Shown one piece after another: positions 1 through 8,844 of a stretch of 40,207 nucleotides of DNA. The stretch is from a virus. The notes beneath the pieces were generated by a model that saw only the letters and a list, made by a program, of their open reading frames with translations, was not told where the DNA came from and did no database searches. The stretch lies in the IMG/VR virus record IMGVR_UViG_3300036857_000341, positions 1-40,207 of that record, one strand, 5' to 3'. How positions within the stretch are numbered: position 1 is the first letter of the stretch; every line of letters starts with the position of its first letter. Made by a program: the position numbers and the translations under genes.

Positions 1-127
1 TGATGACCCAGCCCTACCGGATCATGCCCATCGGCCACCCCGCTGACTACCAGACGTTCCGGATGACCCGGCGTTCTGACACGTCGATTGTCCAAGCCTG
101 TAAGGAAGCAGGATGTGAACAGTGGGC
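1..127. repeat. Terminal copy of a 127-bp exact direct repeat (circular overlap)
   Basis: Bases 1-127 are identical to 40081-40207 over their whole length. The repeat begins in the stop codon of the tail-tube gene ending at 40083 and continues into the gene starting at 3, so joining the two copies restores a continuous gene order with a TGATG start/stop overlap. A perfect 127-base overlap is what short-read assemblers leave when a circular graph is written out with k = 127. It is best read as an assembly overlap, giving a unit genome of 40,080 bp, rather than a physical terminal repeat. Confidence 0.93.
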
Positions 128-434
128 CAAGGGCTGGGAAACCCACATCGACGAAAATACCAGTCTCGGGAGGGGTCAGGCTGCTTACATCCGGCGTGAG
201 TCCGGCCGGACGTTCACCGAGCACCGTACCGTCTCAGGTCTTACGGTGTTCCGATTTCCGTCCGGTCAACGATGCTTTGCCGAGCACCGGACACAGCCGA
301 TGCTGTACGTCGTGCAGGGCGGCGACTGGCGCCAGCGACGTGGCCTGCTTCGGCAGCACGTCAACGGTGATGACTGGGTGGACGATTTCGCCACCCATCA
401 GGACAGGGTGAAAACCCAACTGGAGAAAGGATAG
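3..434 (+). CDS. Conserved phage hypothetical protein between two tail-tube genes
   Basis: A 143-residue protein. Its ATG overlaps the stop of the upstream tail-tube gene by one base (TGATG, visible intact at 40081-40085). It has an acidic/aromatic core with two cysteines near residues 33 and 38 (ACKEAGC), a stretch resembling GWETHIDE, an RCFAEH segment and a C-terminal DDWVDDFATHQDR motif. The same pattern, with paired Cys, then a 'YVV-GGDW' block and an 'EDF-HQDR' tail, is familiar from unassigned proteins in actinobacterial phages and prophages. No catalytic motif is visible. Its place between the two tail-tube-like genes suggests a virion or tail-assembly role, which is inference only. 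Confidence 0.85.
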   Translation: MTQPYRIMPIGHPADYQTFRMTRRSDTSIVQACKEAGCEQWAKGWETHIDENTSLGRGQAAYIRRESGRTFTEHRTVSGLTVFRFPSGQRCFAEHRTQPMLYVVQGGDWRQRRGLLRQHVNGDDWVDDFATHQDRVKTQLEKG

Positions 435-438
435 CCAG

Positions 439-846
439 ATGGCTAAGGAAAGCGGTCTGGGTTGGACCACGCTGTCCGTGGATGACAGCGCGGGGACGCC
501 CAACGACATTCGCAACGACGTGACGAACTTCGAGTTCGCCACACCGCGCGCTGTGCAGGACACCACTGGCGTGGACAAGTCGGCCATGGAGCGGCTGCTT
601 CTGCTGGCCGACTTCAGCGTGACCCTCAACGGCGTGTTCAACGATGCCGCGGGCAAGTCCCACGCGACGTTCAAGACAGTCCCGTCCACCAGCGTGGCAA
701 GGACTACCAGTCTGGCGCACAGCGGCCAGACCCTGGCCGGGGAGCTCCTGTACACCGATTACAGCCTGAGCAGGGCGCAGTCAGGAGAGCTCACCTGGTC
801 GGCCCCGGGTGTCCTGGCCGACGGCACCGTTCCTACGTGGTCGTAA
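439..846 (+). CDS. Second tail-tube-like protein (short paralogue)
   Basis: A 135-residue protein preceded by a GAGAAAGGA ribosome-binding site. It has the layout of a phage tail-tube subunit: a short N-terminal strand, then DVTNFEF, then DTTGVDKSAMER, a VTLNGVFND strand, and LLYTDYSLSRAQSGELTWS near the C-terminus. These blocks line up with the 253-residue protein encoded at 39322-40083 (DTTGIKRSAYER and LNYDGSRSQDGSYTF), so the two are probably paralogues. It lies directly upstream of the tail assembly chaperone, where the major tail protein normally sits. Which of the two forms the bulk of the tube cannot be told from sequence. Confidence 0.85.
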   Translation: MAKESGLGWTTLSVDDSAGTPNDIRNDVTNFEFATPRAVQDTTGVDKSAMERLLLLADFSVTLNGVFNDAAGKSHATFKTVPSTSVARTTSLAHSGQTLAGELLYTDYSLSRAQSGELTWSAPGVLADGTVPTWS

Positions 847-862
847 GGGGGGGGGCCGGCAG

Positions 863-1270
863 ATGGGGTTCCAGCGCAAGCTGATCGAGATCACGTTCGA
901 GGGTTACCTGTCCGGGTTGGAAGTCAGGTCCCGACCGATCAGCATGGATCAGCTCCTTACGTTCGTGGCGTTCCAGGAATTCGACCTGTCGGACGGGGAG
1001 GCCTCGAGCGCGCTGTGGAAGCGCGTGTGCCAGACCCTGGCCGAATGCATGGTCAGCTGGAATCTGGAGGACGAGATCGGTCGGCCGGTGCCTCTGACGA
1101 CCGACGCCATTGCCGGTCAGGGGTTCGACCTGGTGATGGAGATAACCGGCGCGATCGGGAGCCGGGCCACCAAGCCTGACGCGGACCTGGGAAAAGGCTC
1201 GAGCTCTACCGGCAGTTCGGTGGAGGCATCGCTTCCGATGGCTCCGTTGTCGGACGACCTCGCGAGCTAG
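863..1270 (+). CDS. Tail assembly chaperone, short form (gpG-like)
   Basis: The 135-residue zero-frame product of a lambda G/GT-type gene pair. I chose the ATG at 863 (MGFQRKLIEITFEG); the frame is open further upstream, but only 863 has a purine-rich G-run (847-855) at suitable distance. The body contains ITFEGYLSGLEVRSRPISMDQLL, typical of the TAC family, which recruits tail-tube subunits to the tape measure during tail assembly. After residue 111 the frame runs into a Ser-rich tail ending at 1270. A GGGAAAA slippery heptamer at 1189-1195 is positioned for a -1 shift into an open frame (see the fused product). Position between tail tube and tape measure fits the family exactly. Confidence 0.9.
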   Translation: MGFQRKLIEITFEGYLSGLEVRSRPISMDQLLTFVAFQEFDLSDGEASSALWKRVCQTLAECMVSWNLEDEIGRPVPLTTDAIAGQGFDLVMEITGAIGSRATKPDADLGKGSSSTGSSVEASLPMAPLSDDLAS

Positions 1271-1434
1271 TAGAGGCCCATACGATCCTGACGCTGTGCC
1301 GCACTTTCGGTCAGCTGCCCAGCGCGGTACTGGCCGAAAGTGCGGAGCTGATGAGGCTCATCAACATCGAAGCCGCGGGGGGCTTGGCACCCAGGAAGGG
1401 AGGTGACACCGGTTATGGCTATGAACACGATTGA
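863..1434 (+). CDS. Tail assembly chaperone, frameshifted long form (gpGT-like)
   Basis: A predicted 190-residue fusion made by -1 programmed frameshifting. Ribosomes read codons 863-1195 in frame 0, slip on GGGAAAA, re-read base 1195 and continue in the -1 frame to the TGA at 1432-1434. The extension begins RLELYRQFGG and contains LVEAHTILTLCRTFG and LAESAELMRLINIEA, a helical tail typical of the T part of these chaperones. It has no start or ribosome-binding site of its own and overlaps the beginning of the tape-measure gene by 20 bases. In lambda the long form is a minor product needed for tail assembly. The frameshift is inferred from the heptamer, the open frame and the conserved location. 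Confidence 0.88.
1189..1195 (+). other. -1 ribosomal frameshift slippery heptamer GGGAAAA
   Basis: The heptamer is in the required X-XXY-YYZ register (CTG-GGA-AAA in frame 0). After slipping, both tRNAs re-pair with GGG and AAA. It lies 75 bases before the zero-frame stop at 1270, and the -1 frame stays open for 79 codons. GGGAAAA is the commonest slippery sequence in phage tail chaperone genes. Confidence 0.88.
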
Positions 1435-3925
1435 GATCACGGCTGAATCCAAGGACAAAACCAAATTCGATATTGTGGAGCGTAAGATTAAGCGCTCCGC
1501 TGACGTGATCAAAACAACCGGTGAGAAGGCTGGCAAGGACCTGGCCGACAGCCTGGAAAAGGGTGCCAAGAAAGCCGCCGATGCCGTGGAGGACGCCGGC
1601 ACCAAGGCCGGTAAGGGCTTGGCTGACGGGGTGAAGAAAGGCAGCGATGACGCGGCGGGGGAGGCCCAGCAGGGCGGCAGCAAGGTTGGTGCAGGGTTCC
1701 TGGCGAACATCAAGGAATTCACCAAGCACGTAAAGGATGAGTTCAAACGAGTTGGCGAGAACGCCAAGGGGATGGCTTCGGAGATAGCGGCCAAGGCCAA
1801 GTCCGGAGGTGGAAAGCTCAAGTCCGCCGGTATGGCGATGGGCAAGGTGTTGGCCGCCGGGGTGCTGCTCGCGGTTGGAACGGTAGGCGCCGGCCTGATC
1901 AACGCTATGGGTTTTGAGGCTGCCAACGACGAGCTGGCCGGGCAGCTGTCGCTGTCAGTGGAAGGTGCCAAGAAAGCGGGGGAGGCTGCATCCAATGTTT
2001 ACAAGCAGAACTGGGGTGAGTCGATCGGGGATGTCAACGATGCCATCAAGTCCATCGGACAGAATCTGGTCAGTGTCAACCAGGTAAGCAAGTCCGAACT
2101 GGAGTCGATGACTACCCAGGCACTGACTCTTCGCGACGCGTTTGGTGTCGAGGTGGTGGATTCCACTCGCGCGGTCGGCCAGATGATCAAAACCGGTATG
2201 GCCAAAAATGCCAAGGAAGGCTTCGACCTGATCACCGCTGGTGAGCAGATGGGTCTTGACAAAGCCGGTGATTTGATCGACACGTTCAACGAATATGGGA
2301 CCCAATTTCGTAAACTGGGGATTGACGGGCCGTACGCCTTGTCTCTGATCAACGCCGCGATTCAAGCCGGCGCACGAGATTCGGATATCGCGGCTGATGC
2401 CATCAAGGAATTCTCCATCCGGGCTGTGGACGGATCCAAGCTTACGGCGCAAGGATTCAAAGCGGCCGGGTTGGATGCCGATAAGATGAGCGCGGCTATC
2501 AGTAAGGGCGGTCCGACAGCCCAAGCTGCGTTCCGACAGACGTTGCAAGCTGTGATGTCCATCAAGGATCCGATCAAACAAAACGCTGCCGGCGTAGCGT
2601 TGTTCGGAACCCAGTGGGAGGACATGGGACCCAAGGTCATGGGTGCCATGTCCAAGGCGGACACTGCTTTGGAAGAGGTGGACGGTGCCACTAAAAAGCT
2701 TGGTGACACCATGGGGAACAATCTGACCACCAAGATCGAGAGCGCCAAGCGTGCGGGGGAGGCCTGGGCCAACAGCAAGCTGCTGCCTGTGGTGGAGCAG
2801 ATTTCCGACCGCTTTACCGATGACTTCCTGCCGGCGCTCCAGACCATTGGGTCCTTCATGCGCGACACGCTCGGGCCGGTGGTCAAGGAATTCGCGGAGA
2901 AGTGGCTGTCCGCGGTCAAGCGGAACCTGGACGACATCAAAGCGGCGTTTGAGGACAACCGGCCCCAGCTGGAGTTGTTCGGTGAGGCACTGAAGAAAAT
3001 CGCCCCCGTCATCGGCACCGTGCTGGTGGTTGGTGTGGAAGTCCTGGGCGCGTCTATCGAAGCGTTGATCCGCACCATCGGGTTCTGTGTGGACGCCTTC
3101 CTGTTGTTGAAAGAGGGCATTGGCAAGGCGGTGGCCGCGGCCATGCCGGTCATCGGCAAGTTGGTGACGGGGTTCATCGGCGGCATCGGGATGATGATCA
3201 ACGCCCTGTTGCCCTACGCCAAGTCGATGGACAAGGTGTTCCACACCAACACCGCGCAGTGGGTGGAGTCCCAGCGTAACGCCATGCTCCAGATGGCCCA
3301 GGACGCCAGCGACGCTTTCGACCAGATAGCCACCGACGCGCAGGAGATGGCCGACGCCGCGTCGCGCGAGCGCGTCTTGATCAAGCTCAAGGGTGACAAG
3401 CAAGACATCCAATCCAAGATCGACGATGTCAAGCGACGGTTGAAAAACCCCAACCTGACCAATCCCCAGAAGTCCAAGCTACGGGCCGATCTGTCCCGGC
3501 TGCGAGCCGACCTTATCCAGGCCCAGGCTGCCATCAACCGGCTCAAGGGCAAGACAGTCACGTTGCGCACCAACCGGGAGATCTACACCTACCGGTACGA
3601 CTCCACCAAGTCCAAGCGTGGTCGGCAGTACGAGGAACACGGTGGCATCTCCACCGCGGCCACTGGTGGTCCACGCGGCCGGGAGACCTTGACCGGTGAG
3701 GCCGGTATGGAGCTGCTGGATCTACCACCGGGAACGATGGTGCACAGCAACCCGGACACCGAACGGATCCTCGGTGAGCGGGCTCGGCAAGGACAGGGAG
3801 ACATCTTCGTGACCGTCATGGTGGGGACCGAGCGGTTGGGCCAGCTACTGATTCGGCCGTTGCGGAACGAGGTCAGAGCCCTGGGCGGTAACGTCCAAGC
3901 GGTCCTGGGAGGTGGCCGGGCATGA
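1415..3925 (+). CDS. Tape measure protein
   Basis: An 836-residue protein that sets tail length and occupies the tube lumen. I chose the ATG at 1415, with a GGGAGG site at 1398-1403; an upstream GTG at 1403 would sit on top of that site. The N-terminal 130 residues are Lys/Ala/Gly-rich and helical, followed by a hydrophobic segment (VLAAGVLLAVGTVGAGLI) and a PhageMin_Tail-like region with AGVALFGTQWEDMG near residue 400. A second hydrophobic stretch lies around residues 530-600 (IGTVLVVGVEVLGA to FIGGIGMMINALLP), then a coiled-coil-like RRLKNPNLTNPQKSKLR region. Its 3' end overlaps the fibre gene by ATGA. At about 1.5 angstrom per residue it predicts a tail near 125 nm. Confidence 0.95.
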   Translation: MAMNTIEITAESKDKTKFDIVERKIKRSADVIKTTGEKAGKDLADSLEKGAKKAADAVEDAGTKAGKGLADGVKKGSDDAAGEAQQGGSKVGAGFLANIKEFTKHVKDEFKRVGENAKGMASEIAAKAKSGGGKLKSAGMAMGKVLAAGVLLAVGTVGAGLINAMGFEAANDELAGQLSLSVEGAKKAGEAASNVYKQNWGESIGDVNDAIKSIGQNLVSVNQVSKSELESMTTQALTLRDAFGVEVVDSTRAVGQMIKTGMAKNAKEGFDLITAGEQMGLDKAGDLIDTFNEYGTQFRKLGIDGPYALSLINAAIQAGARDSDIAADAIKEFSIRAVDGSKLTAQGFKAAGLDADKMSAAISKGGPTAQAAFRQTLQAVMSIKDPIKQNAAGVALFGTQWEDMGPKVMGAMSKADTALEEVDGATKKLGDTMGNNLTTKIESAKRAGEAWANSKLLPVVEQISDRFTDDFLPALQTIGSFMRDTLGPVVKEFAEKWLSAVKRNLDDIKAAFEDNRPQLELFGEALKKIAPVIGTVLVVGVEVLGASIEALIRTIGFCVDAFLLLKEGIGKAVAAAMPVIGKLVTGFIGGIGMMINALLPYAKSMDKVFHTNTAQWVESQRNAMLQMAQDASDAFDQIATDAQEMADAASRERVLIKLKGDKQDIQSKIDDVKRRLKNPNLTNPQKSKLRADLSRLRADLIQAQAAINRLKGKTVTLRTNREIYTYRYDSTKSKRGRQYEEHGGISTAATGGPRGRETLTGEAGMELLDLPPGTMVHSNPDTERILGERARQGQGDIFVTVMVGTERLGQLLIRPLRNEVRALGGNVQAVLGGGRA

Positions 3926-6900
3926 GCTTCCCCCAGACTCCGCAATCTCTGGTTGCTGAGCTCTTGATTGACGGCGTTTGGACGGACATCACAGATGAGC
4001 CGGTGCTCGAGCGCGACTCCATCGTCATCAACCGGGGTACTCCCGACGGAGCGAACGAAACGCCACCATCGCGATGCACACTTACCGTCAACAACCGCAA
4101 CGGGAAGTTCAGCCCGCGCAACCCCGTCAGCCCGTACTACAAAAAGATTGGCCGCAACACCCCCTTGCGAGTGCGGCTGCCTGACGTCGCTCTGGACCCT
4201 TACATCAGGACCTGGAAATCCAACGCCGGTTACACAACCCCGGATTCGGCTGCGCTGTCGATCACCACGGTGCTTGATCTTCGGATTGAGATCGAGCCTG
4301 ACAGCTGGACAAACAATGCCTTCTCCCTGGCAGCCAAGTATCTCACTACGGGAGATCAGCGTAGCTGGGCTTGGTGGGTGGACGAAAACCGCAAACTCAA
4401 GTTCCGGTCCAACGGAACCGGCGCGGTCGGTGGCAACGTGGACTGGATCTCCAGCGCGGTTATCCCGTTTACCACTGGCCGGGGAGCACTACGCACCACG
4501 TTCGAGAACAGCGACGGTTCCGGAAACCGGCGCGTCACGTTCTACACCGCTGCAAGCCTGGCCGGTCCGTGGACCCAGCTCGGCAGCGCCTTCGTACTGG
4601 CCGGCACAACGGCACTGTTCGACTCCACCGCTCAGGTAGAGGTCTGCCGCGTAGACAACATCACCGTCCCCGGGCCGGCTGGGCACAACATCGACCTGGT
4701 GATGCCTGGGCGTACCTACGGTTTCCAGATGTATTCAGGCCTCGGTACCAGCCTGGTGGCATACCTGAACCCGGACTTGGGTGAGGGGGTTGATCCGATC
4801 ACCGACGCACAAGGCAACGTCTGGACACCCCAGTTCGGAGCCTGGGTCGTCAACCCCAGCATTCGTTTCGTCGGGGAAGTTTCGTCCTGGCCTCAGGAAT
4901 GGGACACCTCCGGTGAGGACCGTTACGTCCAGATAGAAGCCAGCGGGGTTCTGCGCAGGCTCCAGCAAGGCAACCCCTTGTTGACGTCCCCCATGTACCG
5001 GGGGATCACCGCGGTGGCTTCCAACGTGGTCGCCTACTGGCCTTTGGAAGATGAGCCGGGCGCGCTCCAGCTCGCGTCCGGTATCGGCGGCCCACCTTTG
5101 ACCTGCTCCCAACCACCCGACGCGGGAAGCTACAGCGAGTTCAAAGCTTCCAAGCCTGTAGCCCAGATGCCCAGCTCTGAACCGGGAACGTGGCGTGCCG
5201 GAGTCCCGGCGTACACCAGCCCATCCGGAAGCCACATGATCCGGTTCATGGTGCACATCCCGGCAGGGACGCTGAGCGGAACCACGCTGTTGCGGGTGCT
5301 GGTGGTGTCCAGCCAGGTCGGTTACTTTGAGCTCTCCTACATCAGCACCAGCAATGGACAGATCCGGTTCCGGGCTTTCGACACCAGCGGTACGCAAATT
5401 GTCTCCTCCGACAGCGCGACTCCTGGTGGGATCAACGACAAGAACGAATACATGAGCCTGGATTTGGAGGACACCGGGTCGGCCCTTCACTGGAACGTCA
5501 TCCAGATGGACCTTGATCAGCCCATCGGTGCTGGTGGAACATTCAATGACGGCACATTGGCAGCCACCGACATCACGCGGGTACGGGCGATAGAGGTCTA
5601 TCCCAACGCGACTTCGGCCCCAGCGGAAAGCGTGGCGTTCGGTCACTTGTCCGTCCAGCATGGGATTACCAGCTTCTTTGAGCTGGACGACCAGGCCAAG
5701 GGTTGGATCGGTGAGCGTGCGGGAGACCGGTTCAGCCGGCTGACCGCGGAGAATGGTGTACCCGCGGTGGTGTTCGGGGATCCGGACGAGACTCAGCCGA
5801 TGGGCGCGCAACCGGTCCAGACGCTGGCCACACTGTTGCGTGAGTGCGCTACCGCGGACATCGGCCAGTTGCTCGAGCCAAGAGACTTCCTGGGCTTGAT
5901 GCTTCGGACCCGGCTGAGCCTGACCAACCAGATCCCGGCGCTCGAGCTCGACTATGACGCGTCCCAGCTGACCCGATTCAAGCCGATCGACGATGATCAG
6001 TTGACCCGTAACGACATGACCGTTAACCGGCCGGGAGGCTCGAGCGCGCGCGTCATCGCTACGACCGGACCGCTCAGCGTCAACCCTCCACCGGACGGGG
6101 CAGGGCAGTACGACGACCAGATCGAAGCCAACGTCGAAACCGATGCCGAGCTGACCGACCATGCCGGCTGGCGAGTGCACCTGGGCACGATCGACGAAAG
6201 CCGCTTCCCCGACCTGGCGCTGACCCTCGCCAGGTCGCAGCTGGCGAGCCTGCGCGTGGGCATCGCGGCGTTGGACGTCGGGGACCGGATCACCGTGGAC
6301 AATCCACCGGCCGACCGGATGCCACCCGACCAGGTGAGCCAGCTGGCCTGGGGCTTCACCGAAACACTGTCCGGATATGTCTGGGATGTGGTGATCAACG
6401 GCATTCCGGAGTCCGGCTGGCAGGCCGCTGTGTGGGGCTCTGACGCCGCCGCGGCCACCGACGACCCAGCACCGGCTCGGTACGCGCCGGACGCCTCCAA
6501 CCTGGCTGTAGCAGCCGACAGCACCCAGACAGCGCTGTTGGTCAACACCAGCCTGGGACCGTTGTGGAGCACCCAGAGCGCGGATTATCCCCAGGACATC
6601 TGGGTGGACGGGGAGCGCTGCGAGCTGAGCGCGGTCGGTGTCACACCGTCGCTGGTGGCCGTTGGTACCGGCGCGTCGGGGACGGGCAACACCGGGATCA
6701 CGGCCGGGCTGCCGGCCGGGACCGCCGTGGACGATGTGGTCGCGATCTTCGCTTCCATCCGCAACAGCGGCACCGGCGTGCCGGTGCGGCCGGATGCCTG
6801 GTATGAGGCCCTGAACTTCAGCAACGGCAACGCCCGGCTTTACCTCAGGCGCTACGACGGGATCTGGACCATGCCCGCGGTCGCCTTCACCGGGGGCGCC

Positions 6901-7839
6901 GGCACCGATGACACCCTGGCCCAGAGCGCGAGCTTCCGCGGCGTGGACTGGCCGGCCATCAGCGCACTGTCCCAGCTGAACGGAAGCGCGCAGAACATAG
7001 CCACACCCGCGCTTCCGGTACCGGAGTGGGCTGGGATCATCCTGGGGCTCGGCTGGAAGCAGGACGACTGGAGCGCGTCCGGAGCGGCCGCGCTGGGCGG
7101 CGAGTGGACCGAGATCAACGAACGGACGTCCACCGCGGGCAACGATGCCGGGCAGGTCTGGGACTACCAGGTAGCTCCGATGTGCGCCACCGGCGTGGAG
7201 GCCTCAAGTTTCACCATCACCGGGGGTGCCGCGGCCATCTCGCGGGGCGCGGTGATCTGCCTGCCGGTGCGTACGCCGGCCGCCAACAGCAACCCGTATT
7301 TCGAGACCGACGCGTCCGGCTGGACCAACACCGCGGGGGTGGCCGCGCCGTCGCGCTCCACCGCACAGAAGCACAGCGGCACGGCCTCAGCCCTGCTGGC
7401 TACCGTCGGCACCCCGGCCAACTGGAGCATTACCAGCCAGTCCATCGTGCCGAGCATTCAGGGGCAGCTGTGGAGCGCGACCGCCTGGGTCCGGGTCAAC
7501 ACCGGCGCCAGCATCGACCTGCGGATAGTCCTGGCCTGGGCGGACGAAACTCAGACCGCGCTGAGTATCACGGCCGGCACTACGACCACGGTACCCACCA
7601 GCATCTGGACCCCGCTCACCGTGACGGGGTTCAGCCCGGCCGGTACCGGGTTCGCGCAGATCCGGCTACAGGCACTGAACAACCCGGTCGGTGGCAGCCA
7701 GGTCCACGCGGACGAGATCGAGCTGACCTCCCCGCGTATTCAGGGGTTCACCGTGGCCCGGTCGCAGAACGGCGTGGTGAAGAGCCACACCGCGGGGACC
7801 GATGTCCGAGTCAATCCTGAGTCGTTCTGGTCGCTGTAA
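3922..7839 (+). CDS. Large minor tail protein / tail fibre with lectin-like domains
   Basis: A 1,305-residue virion protein, start coupled to the tape measure by ATGA. The N-terminal 110 residues (VAELLIDGVWTDIT, CTLTVNNRNGKFSP) match the baseplate-proximal module of streptomycete siphophage minor tail proteins. A region from about residue 365 starts VVAYWPLEDEPGA and has the look of a LamG/concanavalin-type beta-sandwich. A repetitive beta region follows at about 915-1118, and from residue 1123 a CBM-like module begins NPYFETDASGW and continues with 'WSATAWVRV', as in CBM4/9-type carbohydrate-binding domains. It is expected at the tail tip, binding a cell-surface polysaccharide. The domain names are family-level inference; receptor and any enzymatic activity are unknown. 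Confidence 0.88.
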   Translation: MSFPQTPQSLVAELLIDGVWTDITDEPVLERDSIVINRGTPDGANETPPSRCTLTVNNRNGKFSPRNPVSPYYKKIGRNTPLRVRLPDVALDPYIRTWKSNAGYTTPDSAALSITTVLDLRIEIEPDSWTNNAFSLAAKYLTTGDQRSWAWWVDENRKLKFRSNGTGAVGGNVDWISSAVIPFTTGRGALRTTFENSDGSGNRRVTFYTAASLAGPWTQLGSAFVLAGTTALFDSTAQVEVCRVDNITVPGPAGHNIDLVMPGRTYGFQMYSGLGTSLVAYLNPDLGEGVDPITDAQGNVWTPQFGAWVVNPSIRFVGEVSSWPQEWDTSGEDRYVQIEASGVLRRLQQGNPLLTSPMYRGITAVASNVVAYWPLEDEPGALQLASGIGGPPLTCSQPPDAGSYSEFKASKPVAQMPSSEPGTWRAGVPAYTSPSGSHMIRFMVHIPAGTLSGTTLLRVLVVSSQVGYFELSYISTSNGQIRFRAFDTSGTQIVSSDSATPGGINDKNEYMSLDLEDTGSALHWNVIQMDLDQPIGAGGTFNDGTLAATDITRVRAIEVYPNATSAPAESVAFGHLSVQHGITSFFELDDQAKGWIGERAGDRFSRLTAENGVPAVVFGDPDETQPMGAQPVQTLATLLRECATADIGQLLEPRDFLGLMLRTRLSLTNQIPALELDYDASQLTRFKPIDDDQLTRNDMTVNRPGGSSARVIATTGPLSVNPPPDGAGQYDDQIEANVETDAELTDHAGWRVHLGTIDESRFPDLALTLARSQLASLRVGIAALDVGDRITVDNPPADRMPPDQVSQLAWGFTETLSGYVWDVVINGIPESGWQAAVWGSDAAAATDDPAPARYAPDASNLAVAADSTQTALLVNTSLGPLWSTQSADYPQDIWVDGERCELSAVGVTPSLVAVGTGASGTGNTGITAGLPAGTAVDDVVAIFASIRNSGTGVPVRPDAWYEALNFSNGNARLYLRRYDGIWTMPAVAFTGGAGTDDTLAQSASFRGVDWPAISALSQLNGSAQNIATPALPVPEWAGIILGLGWKQDDWSASGAAALGGEWTEINERTSTAGNDAGQVWDYQVAPMCATGVEASSFTITGGAAAISRGAVICLPVRTPAANSNPYFETDASGWTNTAGVAAPSRSTAQKHSGTASALLATVGTPANWSITSQSIVPSIQGQLWSATAWVRVNTGASIDLRIVLAWADETQTALSITAGTTTTVPTSIWTPLTVTGFSPAGTGFAQIRLQALNNPVGGSQVHADEIELTSPRIQGFTVARSQNGVVKSHTAGTDVRVNPESFWSL

Positions 7840-7865
7840 GGCCTTTGGAACAAGGGAGAATCAAG

Positions 7866-8342
7866 ATGGCGACAGCCGGCCAGATCATCAGGGCCAGTGA
7901 CATGAATCGCGTGGTGGCGTACGCGACGTTGACGGCCAACAGCTCCACAACCACCACCGAAATGATCGTGATGACGGTGGGCCAGGCCAGCTACCAGACC
8001 GGTCGGGCGTACCGGACGACCATCAAGGGATTGGTCAACAGCTCGGTGGCCAACGACACCGTGACCTGTCGCGTGAGAAAAACCAACATCTCCGGTCAGA
8101 CGGTGTTGAACACCTTCGCCACCAAGTGCATCACCACGGCGGAGAACTGGCCGGTATATTTCCAGGGCTACTTCACACCCACGACCAACTTCACCGACGC
8201 GTTCTGTGCCACCATCGACAGGCGTACCGGCACGGGCAACATCCTGATGGCAGCCAGCGCGACCGAACACGTGGCCTATCTGCTGATCGAGGACATGGGG
8301 TCCGGCAGCCTGGACTCCTATCCCGGAATCATCTCGGTGTGA
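7866..8342 (+). CDS. Putative minor tail protein
   Basis: A 158-residue protein. The frame is open from a TTG at 7845, but the ATG at 7866 has the better ribosome-binding site (AAGGGAGA at 7852-7859), so I start there (MATAGQIIRASDMNRVV). The sequence is beta-strand-rich, with many Thr/Val alternations and two cysteines in the middle. The opening 'AGQ-I-ASDMN' is common in small proteins encoded immediately after the fibre gene in actinobacteriophages. Position and composition suggest a tail-tip or fibre-associated protein. No enzymatic motif is visible. Confidence 0.8.
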   Translation: MATAGQIIRASDMNRVVAYATLTANSSTTTTEMIVMTVGQASYQTGRAYRTTIKGLVNSSVANDTVTCRVRKTNISGQTVLNTFATKCITTAENWPVYFQGYFTPTTNFTDAFCATIDRRTGTGNILMAASATEHVAYLLIEDMGSGSLDSYPGIISV

Positions 8343-8343
8343 C

Positions 8344-8619
8344 ATGCCAGAGCCGAGCGTGCTGGGTGTTCTGGCCAGTATCATCGCCGCGTTGGTGGTG
8401 CTGGCCGGCTGGCTGGTGCGCCTGTACGTACGTGAGGCCCGCCGTCAGGTGGCCGAAGCCAACGCGCGGGCCGACCGGTTCGAGCAGATGGCGATGCGCG
8501 CGCTGGGCGCCACCGAACAGATTCTTCCCGTGCTGGAGCGGCGTGCGCGGGTAGCCGAGACGGTGGAAGATGTCGTTGGACACTCCATGTTGACCTCCCC
8601 TACGGAGGGTGACCGATGA
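8344..8619 (+). CDS. Small single-span membrane protein with charged helix
   Basis: A 91-residue protein starting two bases after the preceding stop. Residues 5-27 (SVLGVLASIIAALVVLAGWL) form one N-terminal membrane segment. They are followed by a highly charged Arg/Ala/Glu helix (REARRQVAEANARADRFEQM) with a coiled-coil-like heptad pattern. It overlaps the next gene by ATGA. One-span proteins with this layout are frequent next to the endolysin of actinobacteriophages and may belong to the lysis cassette. That role is inferred from position. Confidence 0.8.
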   Translation: MPEPSVLGVLASIIAALVVLAGWLVRLYVREARRQVAEANARADRFEQMAMRALGATEQILPVLERRARVAETVEDVVGHSMLTSPTEGDR

Positions 8620-8804
8620 AGATCTTGGATTGGCTGACCCGGAAGCGCTCCACCAACGGGGACCGCGACACCCGGCTGGCCAGGCTCGAGGCCCGGACCG
8701 AGCGCGCTGAAGCACGCGTCGCACGGATCGACCCCCGACGGCAGGCCGCGCGGGCAGAGGAGTTCGAGGCACGGTTGCGTCACGTCCTGCTCAGGGACGG
8801 TTGA
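8616..8804 (+). CDS. Small charged coiled-coil protein
   Basis: A 62-residue protein, start coupled to the previous gene by ATGA, with a GGAGGGTG site just upstream. It is extremely rich in Arg, Glu and Ala (TRLARLEARTERAEARVARI) and should form one long amphipathic helix. No membrane segment or motif is present. The similar charged helix at the end of the preceding membrane protein suggests the two could pair, which is speculative. Confidence 0.7.
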   Translation: MKILDWLTRKRSTNGDRDTRLARLEARTERAEARVARIDPRRQAARAEEFEARLRHVLLRDG

Positions 8805-8844
8805 CAAAGAGCTTTCGGGGGTGGCACCTGGGAGGATAGAGGCT

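Noticed and set aside
1-127. Physical direct terminal repeat of the virion genome
   Set aside because: Exactly 127 bases is a common assembler k-mer length, the repeat begins inside coding sequence of the tail operon far from terminase, and no packaging signal is seen there.
1955-3412. Minus-strand open frame of 485 codons across the tape-measure gene
   Set aside because: Composition is His/Arg/Leu-rich without any motif, and it mirrors the GC-rich third positions of the plus-strand tape measure, which has clear family features.
4735-6180. Minus-strand open frame of 481 codons across the tail fibre gene
   Set aside because: A shadow of the fibre gene. No start signal and no recognisable domain.
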